Below are positions 52,930 to 62,747 of a stretch of 64,000 nucleotides of DNA, piece by piece. Numbering within the stretch: the first letter of the stretch is position 1; the number at the start of each line of letters is the position of its first letter. A model generated the notes under the pieces. The model made no database searches and had not been told where the DNA came from. It was given only the letters and a program-made list of their open reading frames with translations. This DNA is from Vibrio splendidus. GTDB lineage: Bacteria > Pseudomonadota > Gammaproteobacteria > Enterobacterales > Vibrionaceae. The stretch is from assembly GCF_002873455.1 (NCBI RefSeq), contig NZ_MCUN01000010.1:496001-560000 (forward strand), in the 5' to 3' direction. Both the position numbers and the translations under genes were made by a program.

Positions 52930-54195
52930 CTAAAGTGACAGGAACAATCCCGCAATTGTTGCACTCATTAAGTTAGAGAGCGTGCCTGCAAGAATTGCGT
53001 ACAGACATAATCCAGATATTTCCGAACGTCGCTCTTTGGCCATCGCACCCAAGCCTCCAAGTAACATTGCTGCTGCAGAGAAGTTGGCAAACCCGCACAA
53101 AGCAAAGGTAATGATAGCGGTTGTACGTTCTGATAATGGGTTGTTGACTAAGAATTCGGTGAAGTTGACGTAAGCGACGAACTCATTGAGAACCAGTTTT
53201 TGGCCAATAAATGTCGCAGCATCAAACGCCTCTTCAAGTGGGATTCCGATGATTACAGCAAGAGGAGAGAATAAGTAACCGAGCATCAATTCTAATGACA
53301 AGTTAGGCAAGCCCACCAGCCCACCAAGTAAACCGAGAATACCATTAAGCAAAGCAATTAACGCGATGAAAGCGAGGAGCATTCCTCCAACGTTGATGGC
53401 AAGAGCAACACCATTAGATGCACCTTCCGCTGCGGCATCAATCACGTTACTCGGTTTGGCAACTTGTAATGATTCTTCAATGTTTTTGCCATTACGCTTT
53501 ACTCCTAAATCGGATACGTTTTCCGATTCTGGTAATAGTATTTTGGCAAACAACAGACCTCCGGGAGCTGCCATAAATGAAGCCGCAATTAAGTATTCCA
53601 TATTCACGCCCATCGCTGCGAAACCGCCTAGCACTGTACCTGCAATCGATGCAAGGCCACCACACATCACGGCGAATAACTCTGAGCGAGTTAGGTGTTT
53701 AATATAGGGGGCGATAACAAGAGGCGCTTCTGTCTGGCCGACAAAGATATTGGCCGTGGCCGACATGGATTCGAACTTACTCGTGCCAAGGATTTTTTGA
53801 AGACCACCGCCAAGAACGCGAATAAAGAGTTGCATGATACCAAGGTAATATAAAACGGAAACAAGAGCAGAGAAGAATACAATTACGGGCAACACACGAA
53901 GAGCAAAGATGAAACCACTGCCCCCAAAGACCTCAAACATCTTGTCACTGACGAGGCCTCCAAACAGAAAGCTGATGCCATCGGCTGAAAAGCCGAGTAC
54001 GGCATTGATCGCAGTAGAGACGTATTGAAGAACGTCTTTTCCTATGGGGATAAACAATACGAAAGCACCAATAATAAATTGGATCGCGAACGCGCCAAGA
54101 ATCGTTCTAAAGTTGATGGACTTACGGTTCATCGAAAGACCATAAGCGATAGCGAGTAAGGCCAGCATTCCAAGTAGGCTGAATACAATTTGCAT
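52930..54195 (-). CDS. Concentrative nucleoside transporter (NupC/CNT family)
   Basis: The 421-residue membrane protein has the CNT signature: GLSMNRKSINFRTILGAF near the start, NIFVGQTEAPLVIAPYI in the middle (the GQTEAPL nucleoside site), FAAMGVNMEYLIAASFMAAPGG, and a late FALCGFANFSAAAMLLGG. These proteins import nucleosides with Na+ or H+ across the inner membrane. It starts with AAGGAATT. It lies 105 bp upstream of nothing else on its strand but directly downstream of the S-adenosylhomocysteine hydrolase-like gene, suggesting handling of adenosine or a related nucleoside. Confidence 0.92.
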   Translation of the reverse strand: MQIVFSLLGMLALLAIAYGLSMNRKSINFRTILGAFAIQFIIGAFVLFIPIGKDVLQYVSTAINAVLGFSADGISFLFGGLVSDKMFEVFGGSGFIFALRVLPVIVFFSALVSVLYYLGIMQLFIRVLGGGLQKILGTSKFESMSATANIFVGQTEAPLVIAPYIKHLTRSELFAVMCGGLASIAGTVLGGFAAMGVNMEYLIAASFMAAPGGLLFAKILLPESENVSDLGVKRNGKNIEESLQVAKPSNVIDAAAEGASNGVALAINVGGMLLAFIALIALLNGILGLLGGLVGLPNLSLELMLGYLFSPLAVIIGIPLEEAFDAATFIGQKLVLNEFVAYVNFTEFLVNNPLSERTTAIITFALCGFANFSAAAMLLGGLGAMAKERRSEISGLCLYAILAGTLSNLMSATIAGLFLSL

Positions 54196-54216
54196 GATAA
54201 ATTCCTTTCATTACTT

Positions 54217-54282
54217 GGCGGTACACCACAGTGTAGGGCTGTGTTTTCGGGCTAATAATTGATTATTGAATAACGTACCGCC
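54217..54282 (-). promoter_or_regulatory. Inverted repeat in the leader of the nucleoside transporter
   Basis: GGCGGTAC (54217-54224) and GTACCGCC (54275-54282) are perfect arms around about 50 AT-rich bases that hold smaller inverted repeats. On the minus strand the structure ends about 22 bases before the transporter start, so it could act in the mRNA leader. It matches no riboswitch that I know. Confidence 0.4.
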
Positions 54283-54300
54283 TTAGGTTAAATAGTGCGT

Positions 54301-55518
54301 TTAATGGTTAATCCAGTATTCACACGCGAGTTCAGCAACCTTCATTTCGATATCAAAAGGAACAGGCTGCGGAGTATGAGTTAAGGATTGAGCGTTTAAC
54401 GCGATACGTTCTAGGCTTAGGGTTTGCAGTGCGAGCCCTAGGTCCATAATTTCAATGGGGTTACCGTCTCCTGCAGATAGGTTGACGAGGTTGGCATCTG
54501 ATAAAACGAACAATTGTTTATCTTGATCTTTGAAGTGATACGTTGTGACATGAGGGCGTATTTTGTCTTGGCTAGAGCTCAGTTCTTGCAGTTGTGAAAG
54601 GTTAATTTCACGTTGGAAGTGGCCTGCATTCGCGATGATGGTTTTGTCTCGCATCAGCTCGAAATGTTCTTTGCGCAGTGTGTTGTCGCGACCGGTAATG
54701 GTGATCACCATATCGGCATCGGGCAGTGCTTTTTCAAGCGTCGAGGTATAAAAGCCTTCCATGTGCGCTTCTAGTTTGGTTAGCGAGTTACTTTCCACCA
54801 CGGTAACGTGTGCCCCCATACCGCGCAGACGTTGTGCTGTGCCTGAGCCACAGTAGCCGTATCCAATCACAACCACTTTCTTGCCGTGCAACATAATGTT
54901 GGTTGCGCGCATAATGCCGTCAATCACAGATGAACCGACGCCAAAGCGGTTTTCGATAATACGTTTCGACATAGTGTCGTTGATGATTAAGGTACTCCAT
55001 TTGTTTGAGTTGAAGTCTTCTCTCAAACGGTTAGCGCCCGTCGTTGTTTCTTCCGTAGCACCTATCAATGTCTTTTGGAGGTGAGTGAATTCAGGGTGGG
55101 TAAAGACAAGTTCATGAAGGTCGGCACCGTTGTCGGCGATGATGTCAGGGTTAAAGCTGAGAACATTTTGGCAGTAACGAACATGATCGTCGAAGCTCTC
55201 ATCACGACGAGAGAAGACATGCACTCCGTAGTCGCGAACCAACGCGGCGGCGGTTTCATCTTGTGTTGAGCCTGGAGAGCCAGTGATAACCACCTTAGCG
55301 CCACCTTTGGTTAACGCCTCCATCCAGACGCCAGTTTTTGCCTCTACGTGTAAACAGATGCCGATAGTCAGCCCTGCAAAGGGTTTCTCGCGTTCCAAAC
55401 GTTCAATGAGGCTATGCATGATTGGCATGTGTGCTCGCGCCCAATCAATTCTCTTTGTGCCTTGAGGAGCTAGGTCTAGATCTGCTACATCATGTGTAAT
55501 GTGATTGTGTTGTGTCAT
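54301..55518 (-). CDS. Short, divergent S-adenosylhomocysteine hydrolase-like protein
   Basis: I chose the ATG at 55518 (AGGAAA 5 bp upstream). The 405 residues follow SAH hydrolase throughout: LHVEAKTGVWMEAL (catalytic His), STQDETAAAL, EETTTGANRL, INDTMSKRIIEN (catalytic Lys kept, the usual Asp is Glu), VIGYGYCGSG and VVESNS for NAD, and NAGHFQREI. The His of the usual G-HP loop is Asn (SAGDGNP), and the C-terminal NAD-clamping tail of long SAH hydrolases is absent. Short enzymes of this length exist in Thermotoga and archaea, some acting on S-inosylhomocysteine. The reaction is probably hydrolysis of SAH or a relative to homocysteine and nucleoside. Most vibrios use Pfs/LuxS instead. Confidence 0.8.
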   Translation of the reverse strand: MTQHNHITHDVADLDLAPQGTKRIDWARAHMPIMHSLIERLEREKPFAGLTIGICLHVEAKTGVWMEALTKGGAKVVITGSPGSTQDETAAALVRDYGVHVFSRRDESFDDHVRYCQNVLSFNPDIIADNGADLHELVFTHPEFTHLQKTLIGATEETTTGANRLREDFNSNKWSTLIINDTMSKRIIENRFGVGSSVIDGIMRATNIMLHGKKVVVIGYGYCGSGTAQRLRGMGAHVTVVESNSLTKLEAHMEGFYTSTLEKALPDADMVITITGRDNTLRKEHFELMRDKTIIANAGHFQREINLSQLQELSSSQDKIRPHVTTYHFKDQDKQLFVLSDANLVNLSAGDGNPIEIMDLGLALQTLSLERIALNAQSLTHTPQPVPFDIEMKVAELACEYWINH

Positions 55519-55812
55519 TGGTATTTCCTGTCTGCGATGATCTCTGTTGCCTTCAGAATGGAACAACGCAGCAAGAAGAAAAATAAAGTTAATCGCAAAG
55601 AGTGTTTCTTCACGGAAACGATAACGTGACGGATCTCAACTGTTACTATCTATCTTATTGATTATTATATTTAAAAAATTTTAACAAGAATGAAATAACA
55701 TTGTGCATCTACAGAAATAGTTGGTTTCCACAGAAGAACAATCCTGCAGTTAGCTTCGCATACAACTGTTTTTGGCTTGTTATAATGAAGGGAATGTGTG
55801 GAGAGAAATGCA

Positions 55813-56697
55813 ATGAAAAGTTTAAATCTGAACCTGTTGGTGACCTTTTATACGGTTGTGAAATACAATTCTTTTTCCATGGCGGCAGATGAACTAGTGT
55901 TATCAAAATCTGTGGTCAGCAAACAGATTAAGCAATTGGAAAATGAGCTGCAATGTACGCTGATTCATCGCACCACGAGGACGTTGTCCTTGACAGAACA
56001 GGGTGAGTTTCTCTATCAAAAATATGTGAAGATCATTGATGATATTAAAGATTGTCACGATGCGCTTGATCAGCAAAACGAAACCTTGAGTGGTACGCTT
56101 AAGATTCGTTTACCTATTGTACTCGAACACGATCATGAGTTAATGGCCAAGATTTCTCAATTCATGATTCAGCACCCTCATTTAGAGTTGGAACTGACGT
56201 ATGGCTATACGCTGAGCGGTTTACTCAACGAGGGAATCGATCTTGCCTTTCACATTGGTGCGGTGCCAGATAGCACATATAAATGCCGTAAAATTAAAGA
56301 TATTGGTACCCAGGTCGTCGCTTCCCCTAGCTATGTGCGAGAGTTCGGAGAACCACAAGTCCCTTCCGATTTAAAGCAACATCGTTGCATGAACTACCGC
56401 AGTTGTTTAACCAAAGATAAGTGGCGATTTAATTACTCAGATAATTCACATGAATTTGTTGAGCTCAAATCGACGATTCGTTCGGACTCCGAAGCAATGC
56501 TCGTTGAGATGGCTAAAAATGGGGTTGGAGTCTCTTGTGCGCTTGATTTCCTTGTTCGAGATTACATAGCCAAGGGAGCATTGGTCAGTTTGTTGCAAAA
56601 CTACACTTGGTCAACAGAGCTTTATATCGTGTACCCAAGCACCGTTGTTCCACCTTATAAAGTGAGAACTTTTATTGATCATTTGCTCGCAGAGTAG
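55813..56697 (+). CDS. LysR-family regulator divergent from the SAH hydrolase-like gene
   Basis: The ATG at 55813 after GAGAGAAA gives MKSLNLNLLVTFYTVVKYNSFSMAADELVLSKSVVSKQIKQLE, the LysR helix-turn-helix at its usual place; the in-frame GTG upstream adds five residues. The 294 residues end in a CrgA-like effector domain (IDLAFHIGAVPDSTYKCRKI, MAKNGVGVSCALDFLVRDY). Divergence from the hydrolase gene across 294 bp suggests control of the hydrolase/transporter pair. Confidence 0.9.
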   Translation: MKSLNLNLLVTFYTVVKYNSFSMAADELVLSKSVVSKQIKQLENELQCTLIHRTTRTLSLTEQGEFLYQKYVKIIDDIKDCHDALDQQNETLSGTLKIRLPIVLEHDHELMAKISQFMIQHPHLELELTYGYTLSGLLNEGIDLAFHIGAVPDSTYKCRKIKDIGTQVVASPSYVREFGEPQVPSDLKQHRCMNYRSCLTKDKWRFNYSDNSHEFVELKSTIRSDSEAMLVEMAKNGVGVSCALDFLVRDYIAKGALVSLLQNYTWSTELYIVYPSTVVPPYKVRTFIDHLLAE

Positions 56698-56737
56698 TCA
56701 CTCGATAATCAGCTTTTTAGAAGATTAGAAGATTAGA

Positions 56738-56772
56738 AGAAAAAAAGCTTAGTGCGGGGGACACTAAGCTTT
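56738..56772 (-). terminator. Terminator of glpD
   Basis: AAAGCTTAGTG-cggggga-CACTAAGCTTT is a perfect 11-bp stem. Read on the minus strand it runs into seven T, so it ends glpD transcription. Confidence 0.9.
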
Positions 56773-56816
56773 GTGTAAGATCTTTTAAAGGATCAACAAT
56801 TTCAGAACCTTAACGG

Positions 56817-58376
56817 TTAACCTGCTTGAGAAAAGCTCACTACTTTACTTTGTAGCTTCTCTTTCAGGTAATCAGTCACGGCTTGCTGCTCTGACTCTTT
56901 CATGTACAGGCCAAGTTTGGTTCTGCGCCATAAGATGTCTTCGTCAGTCATCGCCATCTCTTGATTGATCAAGTAATCGATTTCAACTTGATAAACACCA
57001 TGTGCCTCGCTTGAGAATTGGGTGCCAAGGTCAGCTTCACTATTGGCACCTTCCAGTAGCTTCCAAGTGTAAGTACCGAATTGAGTCACGTAGCGAAGCA
57101 ATAGCGCTTCAGATGCCCAAGGGTATTTAGTGTGGATCATCTTCGCAAGCTGTTCTCTGCTGCAACTAAAGTTACCACCTGGAAGCGTGTCGTTGGCTGT
57201 CCAAGGTGCCCCCATGTTGGTTAGATGTGGCTCAAGCTTCTTAAGTGCCGCTTCGCCAAGTTTACGATAAGTGGTCAACTTGCCACCGAAGATCGAAAGC
57301 AGTGGTGCTTGATCCAGCTCTGCGTCTAACTCCAGCGTGTAGTCACGAGTGATCGCTTGTGGTGAATCAGATTCGTCGTCACAAAGCGGTCTTACGCCAC
57401 TGTATGTCCAAACCACGTCTTCACGACCGAGCTGTTTAACAAAGTGCTGGTTAACGATGTCAATCAGGTAATCCACCTCGACATCATCAATGGCAACTTC
57501 ACGTGGGTCGCCTTTGTATTCAAGGTCGGTGGTGCCGATAATAGAGAACTTGTCTAGGTAAGGGATCATGAACACAATGCGATTGTCTTTGTTTTGCAGA
57601 ATGTACGCTTGTGGTTCGTCGTGTATACGCGGCACAACAATGTGTGAGCCTTTGATTAAACGAATATTACGCGGCGAAGCCTGCTCCAATCCATCATCAA
57701 AAAACTGCTTAACCCAAGGGCCGGCTGCGTTTACGAGTGCTTTTGCTTTACGTTCAAAACGTTGGTTTGTCATGACATCTAGGATCGTTACATGCCAAAC
57801 ACCACCTTCACGGTGCGCTTTTTCAACACGGCAGTAATTACGTACTTCAGCGTTGTTTTCTTTAGCTGCCAACACGTTGAGCAATACCATACGCGCATCA
57901 TCCACCCAGCAATCTGAGTATTCGAAGCCTGTCTTCATTTCTGGTTTCAATAGACCTGATTTTGCTAAGTTGACTGTTTTACTTCCAGGAAGAGTGGTGC
58001 GCTTACCTAAGTTATCGTAAAGGAATAGGCCACAGCGAATCATCCAAGCTGGGCGTAAAAATGGTCGATGAGGTAAACGGAAACGCATTGGCTGAGCAAC
58101 ATGAGGTGCTTTTCTTAGCAGCACTTCACGTTCAGCGAGTGCTTCCGAAACCAAACGAAATTCGTAATGTTCAAGGTAGCGTAGGCCACCGTGGATAAGT
58201 TTTGAGCTAGCAGAAGACGTCGCAGACGCGAAATCATTTGCTTCGTATAAGCCAACGTTTAGACCACGACCTGCTGCATCTGCCGCGATGCCTGCACCAT
58301 TGATGCCGCCGCCAATCACGATCAAGTCTAAAGTGGAAGATGTACTGTTGTTTGAATTATTTTGTTGAGCACTCAT
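56817..58376 (-). CDS. glpD: Aerobic glycerol-3-phosphate dehydrogenase
   Basis: The 519 residues follow AAGAGGTC. The protein opens DLIVIGGGINGAGIAADAAGRG, the FAD-binding dinucleotide fold. ASSKLIHGGLRYLEHYEFRLVSEALAERE is diagnostic of GlpD, followed by GTTDLEYKGDPREV and a C-terminal helical domain (EALLLRYVTQFGTYTWKLLEG). It oxidises glycerol-3-phosphate to dihydroxyacetone phosphate at the inner membrane and passes electrons to quinone. Length and motifs are complete. GlpR-like sites lie upstream. Confidence 0.96.
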   Translation of the reverse strand: MSAQQNNSNNSTSSTLDLIVIGGGINGAGIAADAAGRGLNVGLYEANDFASATSSASSKLIHGGLRYLEHYEFRLVSEALAEREVLLRKAPHVAQPMRFRLPHRPFLRPAWMIRCGLFLYDNLGKRTTLPGSKTVNLAKSGLLKPEMKTGFEYSDCWVDDARMVLLNVLAAKENNAEVRNYCRVEKAHREGGVWHVTILDVMTNQRFERKAKALVNAAGPWVKQFFDDGLEQASPRNIRLIKGSHIVVPRIHDEPQAYILQNKDNRIVFMIPYLDKFSIIGTTDLEYKGDPREVAIDDVEVDYLIDIVNQHFVKQLGREDVVWTYSGVRPLCDDESDSPQAITRDYTLELDAELDQAPLLSIFGGKLTTYRKLGEAALKKLEPHLTNMGAPWTANDTLPGGNFSCSREQLAKMIHTKYPWASEALLLRYVTQFGTYTWKLLEGANSEADLGTQFSSEAHGVYQVEIDYLINQEMAMTDEDILWRRTKLGLYMKESEQQAVTDYLKEKLQSKVVSFSQAG

Positions 58377-58434
58377 AGTTTTGACCTCTTTCTGAGCGAA
58401 CGAGCATTTTAGAACATAGTTGAATCCTATATGA

Positions 58435-58469
58435 ACTTTCGTTTGCGGTCATTTATTATTTTCGTTTAT
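58435..58469. promoter_or_regulatory. Candidate GlpR operators upstream of glpD
   Basis: TTTCGTTTG (58438-58446 region) and TTTTCGTTTAT (58459-58469) are repeated about 60-90 bp upstream of the glpD start. The second also occurs as ATAAACGAA upstream of glpF at 62226-62234. The TTCGTTT core resembles GlpR sites. Confidence 0.45.
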
Positions 58470-58493
58470 GCGCGTTTTCTGTGATTTACGCAT

Positions 58494-58524
58494 AAAAAAA
58501 CCTCTGATTATGAAAGCAGAGGTT
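58494..58524 (-). terminator. Terminator of glpR
   Basis: AACCTCTG-attatgaaag-CAGAGGTT pairs over 8 bp. The minus strand continues with seven T. It lies about 120 bp after the glpR stop codon. Confidence 0.85.
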
Positions 58525-58646
58525 CAAATAAGTCTAATTCGAGCATAGATGCGACACTGGTAGTGAGCAAGTTTAACTTTTTTAACTTTTTTATAAAGAA
58601 TTGTGATTCATTTAAGAAAGTGTCTTTACCGAGCACTTGTGTTGCG

Positions 58647-59432
58647 TTATTCGCTCACAGGACGAGCGGTATCGATCACTTCTAATGGTATTGCTGAATC
58701 TTTAAGGATGTTGAGAATCTCTTCTGGTGGTTGTTTGTTGGTAAATACCATGTGCGCTTGAGAGATATTGCCGAGCTTAACCATCGCATTGCGGCCAAAC
58801 TTAGTGTGGTCGACGGCTAAGAAGATGCTGCGACTGTTTTCTATGATGGCTTGCTTCACTCGAACTTCATGATAATCAAAGTCGAGCAGTGAACCATCAA
58901 AGTCGATGCCGCTGATGCCCAATATGCCGAAATCGAGGCGGAACTGCTTCACAAAATCGAGTGTTGCTTCGCCCACAATACCGCCATCACGGTTTCTCAC
59001 TTCGCCACCCGCCAAGATAACCTTTATCTCTGGGTTCGGCAGAAGGATGCTTGCAACGTTAATGTTGTTGGTGACAACTCGTAGTTGTTTGTGGTTCTTG
59101 TTGAGTGCACGCGCGACCGATTCTGGCGTGGTACCGATGTCAACGAACAAGGTTGCACCATCAGGGATGTGCTTAACCAGTTCGTCAGCAATAACGTCTT
59201 TTTCGTTGAAGTTAAGCGCTTTACGCGTGTTATAAGAGGTGTTTTCTGAACTTAAAGGAATGGTTGCACCACCATGATAGCGACGAATTTTGTTGCTATC
59301 GGCAAGTTCATTGAGGTCTCGTCTGATGGTTTGTGGGCTGACATCAAACTTCTCTACTAGCTCTTCGGTACTCACATATCCTTGTGTTTTTACCAGGTCG
59401 ACGATCTGCTGGTGTCTTGGTATTTGCTTCAC
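58647..59432 (-). CDS. glpR: Glycerol-3-phosphate regulon repressor (DeoR family)
   Basis: I chose the GTG at 59432 because the protein then begins (V/M)KQIPRHQQIVDLVKTQGYVSTEELVEKFDVSPQTIRRDLNELA, in line with Escherichia coli GlpR; the upstream GTG at 59444 overlaps the AGGGAG site. The 261 residues show the DeoR helix-turn-helix, then the sugar-phosphate sensor domain with VDIGTTPESVARAL, VILAGGEVRNRDGGIVGEATLDF and LDFGILGISGIDFDGSLLDFDYHEV. It represses glycerol genes until glycerol-3-phosphate binds. The gene lies between glpD and glpK on the same strand but has its own terminator. Confidence 0.95.
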   Translation of the reverse strand: MKQIPRHQQIVDLVKTQGYVSTEELVEKFDVSPQTIRRDLNELADSNKIRRYHGGATIPLSSENTSYNTRKALNFNEKDVIADELVKHIPDGATLFVDIGTTPESVARALNKNHKQLRVVTNNINVASILLPNPEIKVILAGGEVRNRDGGIVGEATLDFVKQFRLDFGILGISGIDFDGSLLDFDYHEVRVKQAIIENSRSIFLAVDHTKFGRNAMVKLGNISQAHMVFTNKQPPEEILNILKDSAIPLEVIDTARPVSE

Positions 59433-59600
59433 TTTACTTACCACTCCCTGCGCGCTGCTGTGTTTTAGCGCACTTAATTCTAAATATCACCTCGCGCTAT
59501 TGTGCTCGAATTGATGAAAAGAGAGAAGTAATGATGGTAAGGAATCATGTCTAAACCGCAAAAACGCTGCTCAAAACATGGAATTTGAGCCTGAAACGCA

Positions 59601-59628
59601 AAAAAGAGCACAAAATAGTGCTCTTTTT
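59601..59628 (-). terminator. Terminator of the glpFK operon
   Basis: AAAAAGAGCAC-aaaata-GTGCTCTTTTT is a perfect 11-bp stem with T-runs on both strands, about 100 bp after the glpK stop codon. Confidence 0.92.
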
Positions 59629-59725
59629 AGTTTCGTTTACTGAGGGTTCGAGCAATCTAAACGATTAGGTTGCTTGAGTTCTTAGGTCAACGGTTGATGA
59701 CTGGCGATTAGTTGAATACTCAGTG

Positions 59726-61246
59726 TTACTCTTCGTCGTCATCGTGCAGTTCAGACCAAACCTGTGCACACTTGATAGCACGCTTCCAGCCTTTGTAACG
59801 GCGGTTACGCTTCTCTTCGTCGTGGTGTGGCATGAACGTGCGGTCAAGAACAGCTTTGTCTTGAAGCTCGTCAATGCTGTCCCAGAAACCAACAGCTAGA
59901 CCAGCAAGGTAAGCGGCACCCAGAGCAGTTACTTCCGTTACTTCAGGGCGGTGAACTTCGGTATCAAGCACATCTGATTGGAATTGCATTAGGAAGTTGT
60001 TCGCTACTGCGCCGCCATCAACACGTAGTTTCGCTAGCTTGATGCCTGAGTCAGCTTGCATCGCATCTAGTACGTCACGAGTTTGGTAAGCAATACCTTC
60101 CAGCGTTGCACGGATGATGTGGTTAGAGTTAACACCACGAGTTAGGCCAACAATCGTACCACGAGCATAAGCATCCCAGTAGGGTGCACCTAGGCCTGTA
60201 AATGCAGGAACCACGTAAACGCCGTTTGAAGAGTCCACTTTCGTCGCAAAGTACTCAGAGTCTTCTGCACCAGCCAGTAACTTCATTTCATCACGTAGCC
60301 ATTGGATAGATGCACCGCCCATGAATACCGCACCTTCAAGTGCGTATGCAGGTTCGCCTTTAGGACCACATGCTAGCGTTGTTAGTAGGCCGTTTTTAGA
60401 CGTTACTTTTTCTTGGCCTGTGTTCATTAGAAGGAAACAACCTGTGCCGTAAGTATTCTTAGCTTGGCCTGCTTCTACACACATTTGACCGTAAAGTGCG
60501 GCTTGTTGGTCACCTGCAATACCAGCGATTGGGATACGCGTACCGCCTTTACCACCAAGGTTCGTTTGACCGTAGACTTCAGAAGAGCGTTTCACTTCTG
60601 GCATCATGACTGACGGAATACCCATCTCATCAAGTAGCTTTTGGTCCCAACATAGGTCATTGATGTTGAATAACATAGTACGTGACGCATTGGTGTAATC
60701 CGTAACGTGAACACGTCCTTGAGTCATCTTCCAAACCAACCAAGTATCAACTGTACCGAACAATAGTTTGCCGGCTTCAGCGTCTTCACGAGCACCTTCA
60801 ACGTTGTCTAGAATCCATTTTACTTTGGTACCTGAGAAATACGGGTCAAGGACTAAGCCTGTATTGTCACGTACGTAGTCTTCTAGGCCACGTGCTTTAA
60901 GGTCTTCGCAGATGTCTGCTGTACGGCGACACTGCCATACGATTGCGTTGTATACCGGCTTGCCAGTTTCTTTGTTCCAAACAATGGTGGTTTCACGTTG
61001 GTTGGTGATACCAATACCCGCTAGCTCATCGCTGCGAATGCCTGCTTTCGCTAGGGCTTCAACCAATGTAGAACTTTGAGTTGCCCAGATTTCCATTGGA
61101 TCGTGCTCAACCCAACCCGCTTTAGGGTAAATCTGAGTGAATTCTCTTTGAGAAGAGCTAACGATGTTTGCATCGTGATCGAGGATTACAGCGCGAGAAC
61201 TTGTGGTGCCTTGGTCTAGGGCAACAATGTATTTTTGCTCGGTCAT
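59726..61246 (-). CDS. glpK: Glycerol kinase
   Basis: The 506 residues follow AAGGATT. The FGGY kinase features are complete: [24 protein letters not shown] at the N-terminus, [33 protein letters not shown], the [13 protein letters not shown] block, and the C-terminal [18 protein letters not shown]. It phosphorylates glycerol to glycerol-3-phosphate with ATP. It lies 59 bp downstream of glpF and is cotranscribed with it, the usual glpFK order. Confidence 0.97.
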   Translation of the reverse strand: MTEQKYIVALDQGTTSSRAVILDHDANIVSSSQREFTQIYPKAGWVEHDPMEIWATQSSTLVEALAKAGIRSDELAGIGITNQRETTIVWNKETGKPVYNAIVWQCRRTADICEDLKARGLEDYVRDNTGLVLDPYFSGTKVKWILDNVEGAREDAEAGKLLFGTVDTWLVWKMTQGRVHVTDYTNASRTMLFNINDLCWDQKLLDEMGIPSVMMPEVKRSSEVYGQTNLGGKGGTRIPIAGIAGDQQAALYGQMCVEAGQAKNTYGTGCFLLMNTGQEKVTSKNGLLTTLACGPKGEPAYALEGAVFMGGASIQWLRDEMKLLAGAEDSEYFATKVDSSNGVYVVPAFTGLGAPYWDAYARGTIVGLTRGVNSNHIIRATLEGIAYQTRDVLDAMQADSGIKLAKLRVDGGAVANNFLMQFQSDVLDTEVHRPEVTEVTALGAAYLAGLAVGFWDSIDELQDKAVLDRTFMPHHDEEKRNRRYKGWKRAIKCAQVWSELHDDDEE

Positions 61247-61305
61247 GGTAAGAATCCTTTTTGTCTCGTTATTTATATTTTAGTAAATGTAAGGTCGCTT
61301 AGGTA

Positions 61306-62160
61306 TTAAGCTTGAGCTTGTTCAGCTTCTTCTTCTGTTTCACATTGGTTTGGAATTGTGCAGCCTTGGCCTTCAACTGGAAGGTAAGCACCGATAACTC
61401 GTGGGTACAACCAACCACCAAAACATGCACCAGCAATCGGAGCAAGGATTGGTACGATGAAGTAAGGAATATCACGAGCACCTGTTAGTGCGAAATCCCA
61501 ACCTGCAAAGTAAGCGAACAGTTTTGGTCCGAAGTCACGAGCAGGGTTCATTGCAAAGCCAGTCAGTGGACCTAAAGAGCCACCAATAACCGCGATTAAT
61601 ACACCAATAAGTAGAGGGTTCATTGCGCCGCGCGATGCGCCGTTGTTCTCATCACCTAACGCTAAGATAGCGAACATCAAAACAGCAGTAATCACAAATT
61701 CCACAGCAAAAGCGCCAAAGAAAGAAAGTGAAGCATGTGGGTATGTTGAGAAAATACCTGCTGTTGATAGTGCATCTTGGCTGCTGCGTACGAAGTTGTG
61801 TGCAATTTCGTAATCAGTGAATAGGTTGCTATAAAGGCTGTAAACCAATGCTGCAGAGCAGAAAGCGCCAAGCAGTTGTGAAATGATGTAAGGCACCACT
61901 TTCGCTTTATCAAAACCGTGGAACATTGCTAAAGCAATGGTCACCGCAGGGTTGATGTGCGCGCCTGAAACACCGGCAGTACAGTAAATTGCAATCGCAA
62001 CACCGAAGCCCCAGATGATGCTGATTTCCCATTGTCCGAATGTCGCACCGGTTAGTACCAGTGCTGCCACACAGCCAACGCCAAAGAATATGAGTAATCC
62101 TGTGCCGATAAATTCAGCCAAGCATTGCCCAAATAAAGAAGGGTGTTTGTTTGTTGTCAT
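61306..62160 (-). CDS. glpF: Glycerol facilitator (aquaglyceroporin)
   Basis: The 284 residues have six full membrane helices and both NPA half-helices: GAHINPAVTIALA in the first half and GFAMNPARDFGPK in the second. The Asp after NPAR marks a glycerol-conducting member. EFIGTGLLIFFGVGC opens helix 1. It lets glycerol diffuse across the inner membrane, where GlpK traps it. It is the first gene of glpFK, behind AAAAAGGACT. A GlpR-like motif lies 66-75 bp upstream. Confidence 0.96.
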   Translation of the reverse strand: MTTNKHPSLFGQCLAEFIGTGLLIFFGVGCVAALVLTGATFGQWEISIIWGFGVAIAIYCTAGVSGAHINPAVTIALAMFHGFDKAKVVPYIISQLLGAFCSAALVYSLYSNLFTDYEIAHNFVRSSQDALSTAGIFSTYPHASLSFFGAFAVEFVITAVLMFAILALGDENNGASRGAMNPLLIGVLIAVIGGSLGPLTGFAMNPARDFGPKLFAYFAGWDFALTGARDIPYFIVPILAPIAGACFGGWLYPRVIGAYLPVEGQGCTIPNQCETEEEAEQAQA

Positions 62161-62747
62161 GTTCGAGTCCTTTTTAGTTTTGCTTATCTAGCACGTGTAT
62201 TGTGCATATATTTGCGAACTCGAAAATAAACGAACATAAAAAGTGAGCGTTTGAGCATGAAATTGTTAATTAAAGTCACTTGAAATGTTAATCCGAACAC
62301 TTTTGCTCGGAAAAGATGCTCGCATGAACGTCATTGCTCGAATTGATAGGTTGCGAAGCCGCTCAAACTACCTATATGTAAATGAATGCGCAACTGGTAC
62401 GAGGAGTTTGTTTTCGGATTTGTGATGCTACTTCGTGAGTGGCGGATAATTAGACTTAATAAGGGAGAGCTGTGTGATGTTTTTGCTATGTAACAAGGGC
62501 GTTAACAAATGAACATATATGCATAAATGAATAAACTGCCAACTACGGTGTAGTTTGGCAGTTTAATTTTCGTAAGTTCATGGCTTGAACTTGTCGTAGT
62601 TGATTAGCTACAAGTTATAATTAATTGTCTACGCGAGATTTTAGAGACTCTAGTTATTGGACGATGTTTGATATTGAACGAATCAAATACAGATGTTCAG
62701 GTTCGGCCCAAATTCGATTTTCTTTCGTAATCAATACGATGGTTCTA
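62161..62747. promoter_or_regulatory. Intergenic region with the glpF promoter and a hairpin
   Basis: This 587-bp stretch holds ATAAACGAA at 62226-62234, the motif also found upstream of glpD. A long imperfect hairpin of TAAACTGCC and GGCAGTTTA arms spans 62532-62565. A 7-bp inverted repeat, AAGTTCA/TGAACTT, lies near 62574-62592. I see no convincing gene. The hairpin may end the secretion ATPase transcript, although its T-run is poor. Confidence 0.55.
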
